A stretch of DNA of 64,000 nucleotides from Welwitschia mirabilis (Eukaryota; Gnetophyta; Gnetopsida; Welwitschiales): positions 97,122,972 to 97,186,971 of the forward strand of contig JBOZIK010000001.1 of NCBI GenBank assembly GCA_051453625.1, in the 5' to 3' direction. Below, piece after piece: positions 48,961 to 59,370 of this stretch (positions are counted from its first letter, which is position 1; every line of letters begins with the position of its first letter). Under the pieces are notes generated by a model. That model was not told the DNA's origin. It saw only the letters and a list, made by a program, of their open reading frames with translations, and did no database searches. The translations under genes were made by a program, and so were the position numbers.

Positions 48961-49353
48961 CCAAGAAAGAGGGAGAAGATAGGAAAATAAAATTAAACAT
49001 TCTATATGAGTTTACAAGATATGATCTTAAGATAGATGGATTAGACTCTTTATGAGTGACATCACTATTAATGATTAATTTCTATTATTAAGACATATTA
49101 AATGTTTTATTATTGTTTTATTATTAATCTTACTTATCTATAATCATGTAATACTTATGTTTTAAATCATTTATGCTGCTTGTTGTTTACTACTTTATAT
49201 GATTATGTGTGTGATTAATAAATATTTTTAAAACTATTGAAATATATATCATATCTTATGTCATACATTATATCCTATCTTATATTTAACTTTCTTCATT
49301 TAGTTGATAAAACATGATTATATTAATGAGATTTATCAAGTTTTGGACACATC
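48961..49353 (+). other. SIRE unit 2 3' untranslated stretch
   Basis: AT-rich with repeated tattatt and tcttatat words, no coding signal. It ends at a polypurine tract, so it is the 3' non-coding part of the element. Confidence 0.5.
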
Positions 49354-49366
49354 AAAAAGAGAAAGG
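49354..49366 (+). promoter_or_regulatory. SIRE unit 2 polypurine tract
   Basis: aaaaagagaaagg lies three bases before the start of LTR C and after acacatc. It resembles the aaaaagggggaga tract that precedes the 3' LTR of SIRE-type elements. It identifies LTR C as a true 3' LTR, whereas LTR B has no such tract before it. Confidence 0.75.
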
Positions 49367-49369
49367 TAT

Positions 49370-50739
49370 TATTAAAATTCTAGTCTTGATGATTCCACTT
49401 ATCAAATGTAATGTATCTATTATGTAGAGAGGTCAAACTGGAGAACACTAGATTAAAAAAAGCATTAATTCGAATCAAACCTCAAGTTCATATGACATAG
49501 AAGGTTCAACTCAAATTTCATGAATATCAAGATAAAACAAATAGAAGACATCTACACATGTGAAAGCTTCTATGAAAAAGATATCTACTATATCATAGAC
49601 ATCTATTCTGAACCAGACTTTATCATATAAGAAGATATCTATATTGATAAAGATTTATATACTAAAGCGAAGACTTGAGATAGGTAAAAGACATCTAATA
49701 CATTAAAAATGTCTATACTACTTTGACTAAACTAAAAGAAGTAACAAAGATAAATTGTATTTTTATGAATTATAACATATAAGAAAATCAACCAAGTTTT
49801 ACGTCTTGGATTCATAATATTTACAAAAACTATAGTTTAAATTTTATCAAAATCTAGGTAGTTTGACCAAAGATGTCTTTCATGTTGAAGATGTCGGCTT
49901 GATAAGGGACATCTACCATCTCAAAGATGTCTACCATAAGATTTTGTAAAAAAAATAAAATAGCCATTAAATGCTTAAAGCTTAACCATTTCTATCTATT
50001 ATATGGAAATTACATGTTTTTAAATAGCTATCTCTCTAGGGCAATAACAAGAAAGACATGAAATATATAAAGGCCACAAAGAGAGAAGAATAAGAAAGAC
50101 ACACACTGGTGATTGCTACAATACACAAATATTTTAACTATCTTTTGCAAATAACTATTTAGTTAATACATAATTTGACCATTGGCTCTTACAAACTACA
50201 TCACTCTGATCTTGGATACTCGTGGATGAAAATAACAAGGAAGAACTCAACAACTTCATCAAAAAGACATCTTTTTAGGTTTGTTTTATTTTTTTATTAT
50301 TCTTTATTGGAACTTAAATTATAGGACTATCAAAATTTTGAATACACTCATTATAATCTATTTCTTATTCTTAATCATAGGATTCCTTACTAGGGTTTCC
50401 ATATTATAAGGTAACCCTTATATGGATGTGCGTAGGTAAGTACTCATGAGCATATTTCAATTTTTAGTCTATTGAATATCCCTGAGGGGAAGAGAGTATT
50501 TCCTTAATAGGAGCATCTTAATTATATGTAAGATGAATGGTGTTTCAAAACCACCATTTTGTAGGTTAAGAATCTCTAAAAGTATGAGAGGAAGCTATCC
50601 TCTATGTGTGGACGTATCTAGGTTGGGGAATCATATTAATACAATAAGGTGTTTATTGTATAATTTTTAATTTATTTTTAGTTAAATTTATTTTTGGTGG
50701 ATCTCATTCACCCCTTTCCTCTAAGTTCAATGATCCTCA
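49370..50739 (+). repeat. SIRE-like LTR C (3' LTR)
   Basis: Begins tattaaaattctagtcttga (tgtt terminus with one change) and ends gatcctca. It shows all landmarks of LTR A, including the octamer-rich 5' part (49,540-49,950). Its last base abuts a gypsy RT reading on the minus strand: the FMDD box of Gypsy-5 lies at 50,744-50,755. Confidence 0.85.
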
Positions 50740-51204
50740 AAAAGTCATCCATGAATATTCTTGTTAATTCCTCAATCATGTCTGAAAAGATACCATATGG
50801 TCTCTGAAATATTTTAGGTACATTACATAAATCAAAAGGGAATTCTTCTAAAAGAAAGGGTATTAAAAGGAGAGGTGAAAGTTTTCTTGGCTTGATTTTC
50901 ATTGGCTATGCATACTTAATTACAACCACTATGTCCATCAAGAAAGCAATAATATGCATGGCCTTGGATCCTATCAATAATTTCATCTAGAAATGGAAAG
51001 GGATAATAGTCTTTATTAATGATGTTATTAAGCTTCTTAAAATCAATGCAAACTTATCATTTCCCACCCTTTTTTAGTACTACAATAATAGAACTAATCC
51101 ATTAACTATCAAAATGGCATAAATAATTCATGCATCTATAAGTTTGATGATTTTTCCTTTTATTATTTTATTAAGGGTAGGTAATGAAAGTTTACGTGGT
51201 TAAC
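50740..51204 (-). pseudogene. Gypsy-5 reverse transcriptase fragment
   Basis: On the minus strand from 51,200: KIIKLIDA, then YYPFPFLDEIIDRI, AYYCFLDGHSG and CIANENQAKKTFTSP. The open frame ends with FDLCNVPKIFQRPYGIFSDM and IFMDDF. The catalytic box FMDD (50,744-50,755) is intact, the only one in this window. RT is cut directly after it by LTR C. The wording is closest to Gypsy-4. Confidence 0.85.
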
Positions 51205-52130
51205 CAAATGCAAAAAATATTAATAAATATGCTAAAAAATATATAAGACAATGATTTTTTAAAACTAAAATAAGCTTAAATCATTAAATAAAAGTTAAAG
51301 GTTTACTAAAATACTAAGTGAGATTATTAGTACTTCAACCATTTAATTCAAAGTGCATCATCATGATAAGCTCATGATGAAGTTACTTGAATTAGTCAAG
51401 TTGATAATTGACAAATATGCTATATACATATATCACATTAAAGAAAAATAAAAAGAATAAAAATACAGTATAAAAATTTTAGATGAATGCTAAATAATAC
51501 TTATTTGTAAGTATTACTTATTATCCTAATTTATTTTTAGCTGTATAAATAGAAGGAAGTAAAAGAAAAAATTATTTTTTAAGTAATAAAACATAGTACA
51601 ATGATATTAAAAAATATTAGCTTTTCATATTTATATTAAGGTGCCAAAGTATTATAGAGAAATGAACTAATAATTTTGTGATTTCCTTTGCATGCAACAC
51701 TGGAACATGAGAGATGTTGCTACATCCTTTGTAGAATAATTGGAGCTTTCTTTTTGACCTTCGTATTGAGTTCCATTGCTAAAGACTTTTGCCAAAAGAC
51801 CCCTACTTTTTGTGATGATATTATTCTTATATCCCTTTCTATTGTGTTGTTTCCTTTCTTTATTCCTTAGGGATAGGTTTATGGTTGAGGTTGTTATTGC
51901 ATTTTCATCACCTCAATCTTTGCTTTTATCCTCATGTCAAATGGCATTTTGTACCTATAACATAATGATATAATATAGATAACCTACTAAAACACTAATT
52001 AACTAACATATTAACTAGCTATTATATTAACTTAATTACTAAATAAAAATGTCTATAATTATAAAAACAAAAACATTTGATTAATAAGTAAAATTTCAAT
52101 AAAAATTAGTTCTCATTAGTAGGGTTAAGT
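51205..52130. mobile_element. Insert of about 0.9 kb within Gypsy-5, possibly a solo LTR
   Basis: Compared with Gypsy-4, where linker and RT are continuous (57,960-58,060), Gypsy-5 is interrupted here. The insert has a TATA-like element (tataaatag near 51,544) and two overlapping open frames of 60-65 codons (51,688-51,973) of no recognisable family. Flanking bases on both sides resemble the same short RT segment (taaccac ... cttaa/cctac), suggesting a duplication of about 40 bases. The class is uncertain. Confidence 0.4.
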
Positions 52131-53240
52131 CTTCTTTGTGGTTATCTAATGGGTTTGGCATTATCTTCCAAACAAATTTTATATTAAAAAATGGAAGAAA
52201 GAATGGCTAAAATATTTTTATAAATATAAGAAAAATCATGCATATTGGAATTAACTAATTAAAGTAGTGATTCTTCTTAAGAAGTATAAATACATGCATT
52301 AATGATTAAGGACTTTTAAGATCATTATTCAAAAAGATATTTAAATTCATTTGGTAATCCTTTAAAATAAAAATTATCCTTTATTATTATTTAAATCCTT
52401 TCTTGATGTAAGAGGTCTTTATGATTTTAACATGTTGAACATCATGATTAATATGAGATTCAAAGTTTTCATTTCTATTCTCATTCAAGTTATTACTTAA
52501 GAGGTCATTATTAAGACTATATGGATTAGAGGAATTAAGGCTTCCTAAGATTTCTTTACATTCTTTAAGATCATTAATAAAGTTGGGTTATGTAAAGTAA
52601 GTATTCTTTCTTCTAAAGGATGGTGTCAAAAAAGTGTGGAGGATCTAATTTATTGCTCAATGTTAGAATATTCTTCCATATCATTTTTTAACTACATTAA
52701 AGACTTTAGTAACGCATTTCTTATTCCTTACATGGAACTCCATCATTTCTATTTGTATGTTAATAACGCAATGGGTTGTTGCACAAAAAGATCTTTCTAA
52801 GAGTAAAGAGTATCCTCCATTATGTTCTACATCAATAATGATAATGTCTATAGGATAAAAGACTTCTTTAATTTATATGACCAGATCCTTAATAAGTCTA
52901 ATTGGTCTTCTAAGAGTTGCATCAACTAGTTTCAATATAATTTTTATTGATTTAATCTTATTTTCCAATCCAACATTTTTACAAATGTGAAATGGTATAA
53001 TATTTACATTTGATTTTATGTCTATCAGTGCTTTTTTTATCTTCTTGCTTCCTTTCAAGATAACACTAACTATGGTAACCCTTGGATCTTTGAATTTTGG
53101 ACATTTTTATGCTACTGAGTTAGAAAGGAATTGTGTAATGAATATTCTACTTGATATAGTTCTTCTTCTATTTTATTTTGACTATGTCCTTTTAGATTTT
53201 GTTGTATTTAGGATTATCTTTCAATATTTTCAAGAAAGGT
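52131..53240 (-). pseudogene. Gypsy-5 protease and protease-RT linker fragment
   Basis: On the minus strand an open frame (53,058-52,873) reads KKIKKALIDIKSNVNIIPFH, then ICKNVGLENKIKSIKI and LVDATLRRPIRLIKDL, the retropepsin active site and flap. It is almost the same as Gypsy-4 at 57,090-57,280; the glycine after the catalytic aspartate-isoleucine is replaced by lysine. The linker (52,140-52,870) also follows Gypsy-4. Similarity ends at about 53,240, four bases before the Gypsy-4 LTR begins. Confidence 0.85.
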
Positions 53241-53243
53241 AGG

Positions 53244-54755
53244 TGTTGTAAGTCTAATTTTTATATTTAGCATCATGTTTAGAGTATGTTTCAAGCATAT
53301 TTAATAAGTTTTTAAGCCAAACAATAAGAATCTGAAGCTCAATCAAGATAATCATACAAAACACCAAATTTGAAAATAATAAATCCTTTCTAAATATATT
53401 TCATGCTTTATAACTTTTCTAGAGCATTATGAATCTAGTATAGAATGATGTATAATGATCAAAAGGATAGATGATTAAGAAACAACTATTATCTAACTTG
53501 TCATATTGACAACAATCANNNNNNNNNNCATATCATTCAGATGATAGTCTAGAGGATGATAGTCATTAAAGCAACTAAATCACGTCTTGAAGATATCCAT
53601 AAAAGCTAATAGAGTATACCATAAAATTCAGCATCTTTGGAAGAGATATTAATGTATTAATTAAATTAGAAGCCATGATCAAGTTTAGGTAAATGTCTGA
53701 TCTTTATCAATATATTTGCAAAAGGTGAAGAAAAACTAGTTTTAGCAAGGAAAGGATTCATGTGCCAACAAGAAAATTAATTATAACACAAGGAAATAAA
53801 AAAATACTAAAGACGACTTATCATTTACTTGATCATCTAGATGATGCCTAAGATGACTAGCAAGATCATAAGAAATAGAACTTATAAATTGAGAGCTAAC
53901 AGTCATCCACTTTATTGTATAGACAATACTCGAGATGATGTTAAAAAGATGAAACTCAATTTTCACCAAGAAGGCATGTGGAGAATAAGAAGACATTACA
54001 ATAAAATATTAATTGTAGTCCACCATATCATCTAGATAAAATTCAAGTAAATAATAGTCATAAAGAATGTAAAACAAACTTCATTGATTATGAAATCATT
54101 ATTATGATTGCTTTTTATTTGGTACAACTCTTTGGTAATCCTAATAGTTATTCTAAATTCATAAATACCCCACTTACATCCCTCATTTCTCATCTTTTAT
54201 GCATCAATTAGTCTTGTAATAATTTGAAGATTGACTAAGTAAGAAATCCATCCTAGTTATAGAGAAGGGTATTTATTAGTTTTGATTGTATCTTCTTCAT
54301 TAAGGAGTTTTTGCTTTGTAAAAGAATGTAAACATTTAAATTAATAAAGTTATTAATTAATGTATTCTTAATTTTTAGTATTCCTTATAATTTATATTAG
54401 TTGTATTTAAGTGACAGTTATTTGCAATTAATATAGATTGCGTGGGTCAACTTAGATGATAAGAAGTTAGTGAACTTGGTTAGGATTTGCATTTAGGTTA
54501 CATCCATCTTTACATCTTGCATTCATTGCATCATTGTATTTTAATTTTAAAGTTAGATTAAGAAGTTAATTTAGTTCTATACTTTTTAAAGTAACCTTTT
54601 AGCTTTCTCTTTAGAATTCCTTTTTGGAATATGATATTTGGGTTAACTCCTATATACTAGTGTATTTTATATGAGTTTAGTAAGAATTATAAGTATTACA
54701 ACTAAAGGAGTTATTAGATAAAAACAAAATTAATCACATAATTCACACCCCAACA
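53244..54755 (+). repeat. Gypsy-4 5' LTR
   Basis: Begins tgttgtaagtctaat and ends ccccaaca; the ends tgttg/caaca are inverted repeats. A TATA-like element (ataaatacc, 54,161-54,169) is followed by a C/T-rich leader. The primer-binding site follows two bases later. About 1.5 kb long. A 10-N gap lies inside (53,519-53,528). I see no second copy of this LTR in the window. The open frames at 53,781-54,035 overlap on both strands and are fortuitous. Confidence 0.65.
53519..53528. other. Assembly gap, 10 N
   Basis: Ten N inside the Gypsy-4 LTR; likely a small unresolved or masked site rather than a scaffold join. Confidence 0.95.
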
Positions 54756-54757
54756 AA

Positions 54758-54776
54758 TTAGTGTCATTACTGGGGA
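54758..54776 (+). promoter_or_regulatory. Gypsy-4 primer-binding site (tRNA-Asp type)
   Basis: Reads ttagtgtcattactgggga. Compared with ttggcgccgttgccgggga, 13 of 19 positions match and all six differences are transitions. It directly follows the LTR end caaca. Confidence 0.8.
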
Positions 54777-55320
54777 GGATTTTAAGGAAGTCTAAAAACT
54801 TAATTTTCACTATTTAACTAAGCAAATTTATTTCAAGATGTTTACTTGTGTAGTGTACATATACAATTTTTCTTCTTCTTAAGTTAATTTTAATTTCTTA
54901 GTTTAAATTGCTTTTTTAATTTCTCTTAGTTTTTCTTTTTATTTAAAGTTGAAGATTACCATTATTTTCAATAAACTTAATCTACACTTTGTGTTACATT
55001 CATTATTGGTATAGCCTCCTTTTTATACTTTGTGTGATCTAGAAGGGATTTTTCCAATTGGGTGTAAGAAAATTTGTTTTAACATTTTATGAAAACAAAA
55101 GGAAATGATCACACAGAAAAAGTATTAGTGGGAAAACTAAATTGTTAGCCAAATAGTTAAAGAAGGATTAGTGGACTTTAATTCAAAGACTTGATGTGAG
55201 AAAGTTTTATTTCAATCTAGAATAGAGGAAAACAATTATTTTTATTTTTACATTTCTAAAATTAATTTACCTATTTCTAAAAGTAATTTTTTTAAACATC
55301 TTCCTCTTCAAATCCTACCT
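54777..55320 (+). other. Gypsy-4 leader
   Basis: T-rich untranslated stretch between the primer-binding site and gag; no coding motif seen. Confidence 0.5.
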
Positions 55321-56880
55321 TTCAAACATTTTTTTCTTAGAAACCTTCAAAAATGTCTAATCTTTACTCCTACCCGTACTTCTACCTTAACTCTTAAGGA
55401 ATTAATAGCTCAAAGGTAAAAAAAATATTTAAAACCCCTTTGACCTTTTCAATGAAGTTGATGTAAAACTTAAAAACTTGCAAGCCTATTCTATCTTCTC
55501 AAGAGATATAAAGAATATCCTTTTCAGCACATAGCTAAAATAGAATAGTTCATTCGTACTTTGGAAAATATGAAAAAAGCTAACTAATAGGACTTACATT
55601 GTCATCTTTCACTTTTTTCTTAGAGGCAAGGCTAAAAATTGGTTGAAAAATATTCCAAACAAAAGCGTCAAGACTTGGATCCAAGTTTAAGATGCATTCA
55701 TAAAAATATTTAAGAGTAAAGCTACCATGAGGAAAAGAAAAAAAATAAATCATCAACTTTGCATAACAACCTTATGAGTATTATGCTATAAGTTATGAGA
55801 GATTTTTAATTGTTATCTTATTCAATCTTATAGATTGATTTTCAAGAGTATAACTTGCTAATAACTTCTATAGTGAATTGAATGGCCAAACCAAGCAACT
55901 AGTAGATTTTAAATGTGGGGGAAATTTACTAAACTTAACTTTAAAGGATTCTTAGAAACTTTTTGGTAAAAATTAGTCAAACATGGCCTAAACCAACCAT
56001 AAAAGAAAATAGAATTGTAGGAAAAATGTTGAAATACATCAAGAAAGTAAATCATGAAGAGCAACCTAGCCCTAAAAACCTAGTTTAAGATTTTACCAAC
56101 ACATTAGAAACTTATACCAAGGCTTTGACCAATGCAAAAACATTAAATCAATAACCTCAATTATTAATACTTTACTCTCTTTATGAAATATGTAAATACA
56201 ACTCCCGTTATATCAAAGATGGTCCTACTTTATCAACATGTAGAAAAACGTTCTATGAAGAAGTCTGTGCATTCAATTAAGGATCTAATACTTCTAGAAG
56301 TAATCAATAATTTCAGCCATGAAATATGGGATCATAACCAATCCTTAGATCCTCTTTTAATAACAAATATTGAAGCAACATTTTTAGCCAAATAACTTTC
56401 AGTCCAATAATTTTTAGCGTCACAACTATTAGTCCAACTCCCTTAGAGAGTCAATGGAAGAAATAAAGAATATGCAAGAAAATATCAATAAAAATTTAAA
56501 AAATTAAAACAAGAACCCAAAAAATTTGAGTGGGATCCTTCAAAAAACCATGTTAAGGAATCAATTACCTTAAGGCTTCCTTACAACTGAAAACAATTCC
56601 AACTGAAATGATGTTAAAAAGGATTAGAAGATAGTGATAAGAGGTGGACATGATATAACTCCTAATGAAGCAACCCTCAGTTCTCACAACCAAGAAGATC
56701 AAAACCATGATGATGACCTAGAGATTATCAATCAACCTAGATTCCCTTTAGCTCCTAATAAAAAATTCAACCATAATACAACCAATGAGAACATGAAAAA
56801 TAAACCCATAACTCCTTGGTTAGAAAGATCAAAGAGTAATCCTACCTATGAGGATTATCTTAAGGCAATTATGTAAGATA
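55321..56880 (+). pseudogene. Gypsy-4 gag pseudogene
   Basis: The retrotransposon gag core is readable near 55,617-55,690: LRGKAKNWLKNIPNKSVKTW, then DAFIKIFKSKATMRKRKK. FYSELNGQTKQLVDFKCGG follows near 55,865 in place of the FYNGL block, and the C-terminal region is glutamine/asparagine-rich. The open frame at 56,634-56,876 (acidic, then proline-rich) is the gag-protease linker. Stops in all blocks. Confidence 0.75.
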
Positions 56881-57340
56881 TGAGCATTAATATATTTTTC
56901 TATAAGATATTACAATATAATCCTAAATACAACAAAGTTTAAAAGGACTTATTTAAGAAAAAACAGAAAAAAATTCATAGAAAGTAGAACATTCATTACA
57001 CAATTCCTTTCTAACTTAGTAGCCAAAAATGTTTAAAATTTAAATACACAGGGGCTATCATAGTTAGTGTTATCTTATAACAAAGTAAAAAGATCAAAAA
57101 AGCACTAATAGATATAGGAGCTAATGTCAACATTATGTCATTTCATATTTGTAAAAATTTTAGATTGGAAAATAAGATTGAATCAATAAAAATTATCTTG
57201 AATCTAGTTGATGCAACTCTTAGAAGACCAATTGGAGTCATTAAGGATCTGTTCATACAAATTGAAGAGGCCTTTTATCCTATAGATGTGGTCATTATGG
57301 ATGTAAAACATGATGAATAATATCTTCTACTCTTAAGAAG
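56881..57340 (+). pseudogene. Gypsy-4 aspartic protease pseudogene
   Basis: Reads KIKKALIDIGANVNIMSFHI near 57,089: the catalytic aspartate and glycine are kept, and the fifth residue is asparagine instead of serine. An open frame 57,135-57,320 continues ICKNFRLENKIESIKI, LVDATLRRPIGVIKDLFI and VVIMDVKHDE (flap and C-terminal blocks). Near-identical in wording to Gypsy-5. Confidence 0.85.
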
Positions 57341-57990
57341 AGCTTTTTATGCAACAACTCATTGCATTATTGATTCATAAACATGAATGATGGAATCCCA
57401 TGTAGGAAATAATAAATTCAGTATTAGAGTTTTTAATGCAATTGAAAAAGATATGGTAGAAGATTTTGATCTTGAGAAACAAATTAAACCATTAATGCAT
57501 ATTCAACATCATCCTCTAGAAGAGAGGATTCTCACTTTACATAACCCTACTTTATTTGATGATCTTAAAGAATGTGAAAAAATCTTATAAATCCTTAATT
57601 CCTCCAATCCATGTAATCTCAGTAATGATCTCTTAGGTAATACATTTAATGAGAAAAGGAATAAAAACTTTGAATCTCTCATTAATCATGATGTTCAACA
57701 TATTAAAACCATAGAAAACATTCTACATCAAGAGAGGATTTAAACAACAATAAGGGATAATTCTGATTTAGAACTTAAAGAACTACCAAATGTATTGAAA
57801 TAGATCTTTTTAAATAATAACATTTAAAAATTATTAATCATTAATGCATGTCTTCATCCTCCTTAAGAAGAATCACTACTTTAACTTCTTAAATCCAAAA
57901 CATATACTTTTACTTCGACTCATAAAGATCTTTCAATCAATCCTTCTTTATATATTTAAGATAAATTTTTTTAAAAGATAATGCTAAGCT
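57341..57990 (+). pseudogene. Gypsy-4 protease-RT linker
   Basis: Acidic linker with an open frame 57,387-57,590 (IEKDMVEDFDLEKQIKPLMH, then PTLFDDLKECEKIL). It is collinear with 52,140-52,870 of Gypsy-5 on the other strand. The stop-rich second half leads into RT. Confidence 0.75.
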
Positions 57991-58770
57991 CATTATATAA
58001 CCATAACAAAGACTTAATCCTACCCTTAAGTAAGTAGTAAAGAAAGAAATCATTAAACTTATAGATGTAAGAATCATTCATACCATTTTTGCCAGTGAAT
58101 GGGTTAGCTCTATTACTACAGTACCAAAAATGAATGGAAACTAACAAGTTTGCATTGATTTTAGAAATCTTAATGATGTCATCGAAAAAACTATTATCCA
58201 TTGCCATTTCTAGATTAAATTCTTAATATGATTCAAGGTCGTTCATATTATTACCTTTCTAATGGATATGATAGTTACAATCAAGTATGCATAGCCAAAA
58301 AAGATCAAGCCAAGATAACTTTCACATTTTATTTTGATACCTTTGCCTTTATAAGAATGTCCTTTGATTTATGTAATGCACTTGAAACATTTCAAAGGGT
58401 TATGATGGGTTTATTTTTAGATATGATTAAGAAATCAATAGAAATCTTCATGGATAAATTTTCTATTTTTAGGTATTCTTTTAAACAAACCTTAAAAAGA
58501 TTGGAAAAAATCCTTAACTAATTCATAAAACCTAGTCTTCATTTGACTTATAAAAAGAGTTACTTCTTGGTAAGAAATGAAATAGTTTTAGATCATCATT
58601 TTTCCAGTGATGACATTCAAATGGATCCTACTAAAATAGGTATAATTAGAAATCTTCCTCCTCCAACTAATGGAAAAAAGTTAGACATGCTAGATTTTAT
58701 TGAAGATTCATTAGGAACTATGATAAAATTTACAAACCTCTTCATTCTATCTTAGAAAAAGATGTTTGAT
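57991..58770 (+). pseudogene. Gypsy-4 reverse transcriptase pseudogene
   Basis: An open frame at 58,228-58,521 covers the palm: GYDSYNQVCIAKKDQAKITF, then IRMSFDLCNALETFQRVMMG and FLDMIKKSIEIFMDKFSIF. The catalytic box is FMDK (58,447-58,458) instead of FMDD. A second frame, 58,543-58,755, carries the RT thumb/connection (KKSYFLVRNEIVLDHHFS, then IIRNLPPPTNGKKLDM). Upstream parts near 58,010-58,210 are frameshifted. Confidence 0.85.
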
Positions 58771-59370
58771 TTGATTGAAATTAGTTTTGTTATCATACCT
58801 TCAAAGATCTTAAAGATAAGATCACTTTAGAGCCTCTTATAGGATGACCTAATTGGGATAAAGATTTTGAACTTATGTGTAATGCAAGTAATATTGCTGT
58901 AGGGAGTATGTTAGGACAAAAACATGAGGAAGGGTATAATTTTATTTGCTATATTAATAAATATCTCAACTTAATTATACCACTACTAAAAAATAAATTC
59001 TTGCCATTATTCTTTATCTTGATAAACTTTGATATTATCTTCTTAGTTTTCATCCTAATGTCTATACCAATCATGTTTCCATTGGATATCTTATGATCAA
59101 TAAATATTCTAGTGTAGGACTTATTATATGGATATTATTAATGTAAGAATTTAATTAACCATAATTAATAAATAAGGAAAAAATGATTGTGTTACTGATC
59201 ATTTATCTAGAATCTTTGATGAACATCCTTTACATTTTTCTTCTTACCTTTCTATCTAAGATAATTTATCAAATGAGTAACTCTTCTCCATTGCATATTT
59301 TTATTTCATCTCTTGTAAACATCCTACCCTATGGTATTCTTATATTATTAATTATCTTATCACCTTGAAA
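58771..59370 (+). pseudogene. Gypsy-4 RNase H pseudogene
   Basis: The open frame at 58,875-59,096 reads MCNASNIAVGSMLGQKHEEG, the first RNase H block with the catalytic aspartate replaced by asparagine (CNAS for CDAS). The rest, including the DH block, is frameshifted and partly lost; frames near 59,183-59,368 are leucine/isoleucine-rich and fortuitous. Confidence 0.75.

Larger units (their letters stand above)
34268..50739 (+). mobile_element. SIRE/Maximus-like Ty1/copia head-to-tail array
   Basis: Three LTRs in the same orientation (A 35,022-36,429; B about 41,893-43,271; C 49,370-50,739) enclose two internal regions. Unit 1 (36,430-41,150) has gag, protease, integrase, RT and RNase H in copia order. 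Unit 2 (43,272-49,369) has gag, protease and integrase, then breaks at the start of RT and continues with a different downstream region ending in a polypurine tract. A 760-bp segment precedes both LTR A and LTR B. Such LTR-internal-LTR-internal-LTR arrays arise by unequal recombination or by segmental duplication. Confidence 0.75.

Noticed and set aside
51688-51973. Two overlapping frames that resemble a small membrane protein
   Set aside because: They overlap each other in different frames, have no recognisable domain, and lie in a presumed insert without coding signal.
53781-54035. Overlapping open frames on both strands
   Set aside because: They lie inside the Gypsy-4 LTR and cover each other, so at most one could be real and neither has a motif.
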